DNA of 41,901 bases from Bacteroidota bacterium (GTDB lineage: Bacteria; Bacteroidota; Bacteroidia; Bacteroidales; JAADGE01). Positions 41,080-41,901 of this stretch are shown here, one piece after another (position 1 is the stretch's first letter; each line of letters begins with the position of its first letter). Below the pieces are notes generated by a model that was not told the origin of the DNA, ran no database searches, and worked only from the letters and a program-made list of their open reading frames with translations. The DNA is taken from contig JAJRUH010000106.1 in NCBI GenBank assembly GCA_024277895.1, forward strand, positions 1-41,901, written 5' to 3'. The position numbers and the translations under genes were made by a program.

Positions 41080-41529
41080 ATGAGCAAAAAAACAAAAATC
41101 GGAATTATAATTTGCGATCGTTATCGTAATTGTGCCGGCGGAAAATGTTTCAGAGCACTGCAAAACCGTGAAGGTGCTTTTGATATTTATAAAAATGATG
41201 AGGATGTGGAATTAGTCGGATATACAAGTTGCGGCGGTTGTCCGGGCGGAAATATAGAATATGCTCCCGAAGAAATGAAAAAAAACGGAGCCGAAGTTAT
41301 TCATCTTGCAACGGGCTTTGTAGTAGGATATCCGCCTTGTCCGTATATTGATGATTTTAAAGCCGTTATAACAGAAAAATTTAAAATGAAAGTTGTTGTA
41401 GGAACGCATCCGATACCGCAAAAATATTTGGATATTCACGGTAAAACAGGAACTTGGAAATCGGAAGCTTGGCAAGAAAAAATAAAACCGACTATGACTG
41501 ATGAAAAAACTCGAATTGATTATAATTAA
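41080..41529 (+). CDS. CGGC-domain protein
   Basis: A 149-residue CGGC-domain protein with the defining pattern: RNCAGGKCFRAL near 17, TSCGGCPGGNIEYAP near 48, and VGYPPCPYIDD near 88. The Cys cluster may bind Fe-S or another metal. Such proteins are common in anaerobes and have no proven reaction. It is the last gene in the cluster, with leader motif ATCTGTGTGA 24 bp before its start. Confidence 0.87.
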   Translation: MSKKTKIGIIICDRYRNCAGGKCFRALQNREGAFDIYKNDEDVELVGYTSCGGCPGGNIEYAPEEMKKNGAEVIHLATGFVVGYPPCPYIDDFKAVITEKFKMKVVVGTHPIPQKYLDIHGKTGTWKSEAWQEKIKPTMTDEKTRIDYN

Positions 41530-41588
41530 ATTCAGTATAAAAAATAACGGCACTCCGAAAAGTCATCAAGTGAATCATTCTGTAAGTA

Positions 41589-41899
41589 GGGCTTGCTGAA
41601 AAGCTCACAGGTGCATTAGATTTCAAGTTTCTCGTTTGAAGTCGTATATAAATACTTTAAATTTGCAAGTCATCGTATCAATGTGTCAGCAAACAGCCTG
41701 TTAGGTTTAAACCTGTGTTACTTAAATTGAAATAGTTATACGATGACTATCAACCGGATGGTGTGCCTGTGGGCAGTTAAAATATTTTACACAAGTGCAG
41801 GGAAATAGGGTGAAATGAATTAAAAACCTTGCACTTGTATATGTAAATAATCTTATAAGTAACTGAAACACAAATATATTAGCGTTTTTCAGCAAGCCC
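41589..41899 (+). mobile_element. MITE-like element, copy 3 (311 bp), different core
   Basis: The ends match copies 1 and 2: left GGGCTTGCTGAAAAGCTC, right (reversed) GGGCTTGCTGAAAAACGC. The left flank is TAAGTA; the right flank is cut by the window edge after TA, consistent with a 6-bp duplication. The centre is different: GTCATCGTAT and ATACGATGAC form a long-range stem, with a palindrome AGGTTTAAACCT within. It keeps a terminal AAAAACCTTGCACTT shared with copies 1 and 2. No open frame is present. Confidence 0.75.
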
Positions 41900-41901
41900 T
41901 A

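Overview
The window comes from a low-GC (roughly 30%) member of the Bacteroidota. The evidence is the gene order YbbR-like / DUF1573 / yajC / nusB, the long NusB, the C-terminal chorismate mutase fusion on DAHP synthase, many small lipoproteins and OmpA-type envelope proteins, nearly absent Shine-Dalgarno sequences, and promoters of the Bacteroidota type (TTG, about 19-21 nt, TAnnTTTG). The eastern third carries oxygen-sensitive Fe-S genes typical of anaerobes.

Layout. (1) 1-6111: a tRNA-Arg at the edge, then a leftward housekeeping run (YbbR-like, lipoprotein, yajC, DUF1573, nusB, DAHP synthase/chorismate mutase) and a rightward group of an RlpA-like lipoprotein, a macrodomain hydrolase and a small P-loop protein. 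(2) 6116-17000: a surface-structure locus. On the minus strand lie a SpoIIE/PP2C phosphatase with TPRs, two paralogous small secreted proteins separated by a terminator-like hairpin, and a 1191-codon outer-membrane barrel/SdrD-like/OmpA protein cut by one in-frame TAA. Divergent from them are a PapD-like periplasmic chaperone and a MORN-repeat protein, then a tandem SiaB-like kinase and a SiaC-like phosphoprotein. I read this as a possible chaperone-usher-like fibre system under SiaABC-type partner switching; the usher role is inference. (3) 17144-31554: htpG with a one-base frameshift in an A-run, an OmpA/TPR lipoprotein, two unknown proteins, a divergent NRAMP transporter, GGCT-like, LOG, recR, a PLP enzyme, a glycosyltransferase fusion and a PorE-like OmpA protein. 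(4) 31660-41529: a rightward anaerobe-type cluster: DUF5320, zinc ribbon, two MinD/Mrp-type 4Fe-4S ATPases, two NifX-like proteins, a ferredoxin-DUF1858-DUF2249-NMT1 fusion, cupin, DUF59, a 10-TM metal exporter, an MBL hydrolase, DUF89 and CGGC proteins. It resembles the Desulfovibrio orange-protein (Mo/Cu cluster) locus and has signs of transfer, namely two strong AGGAGG sites. It also holds candidate operators and a repeated leader motif in front of four genes.

Three copies of one MITE-like element (14-bp-plus terminal inverted repeats beginning GGGCTTGCT, target duplications of 6-7 bp) lie at 15174, 38885 and 41589. One sits inside the leader of the SiaB-like gene, and two bracket the MBL/DUF89/CGGC genes. 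An array of five covarying hairpins precedes the DUF89 gene.
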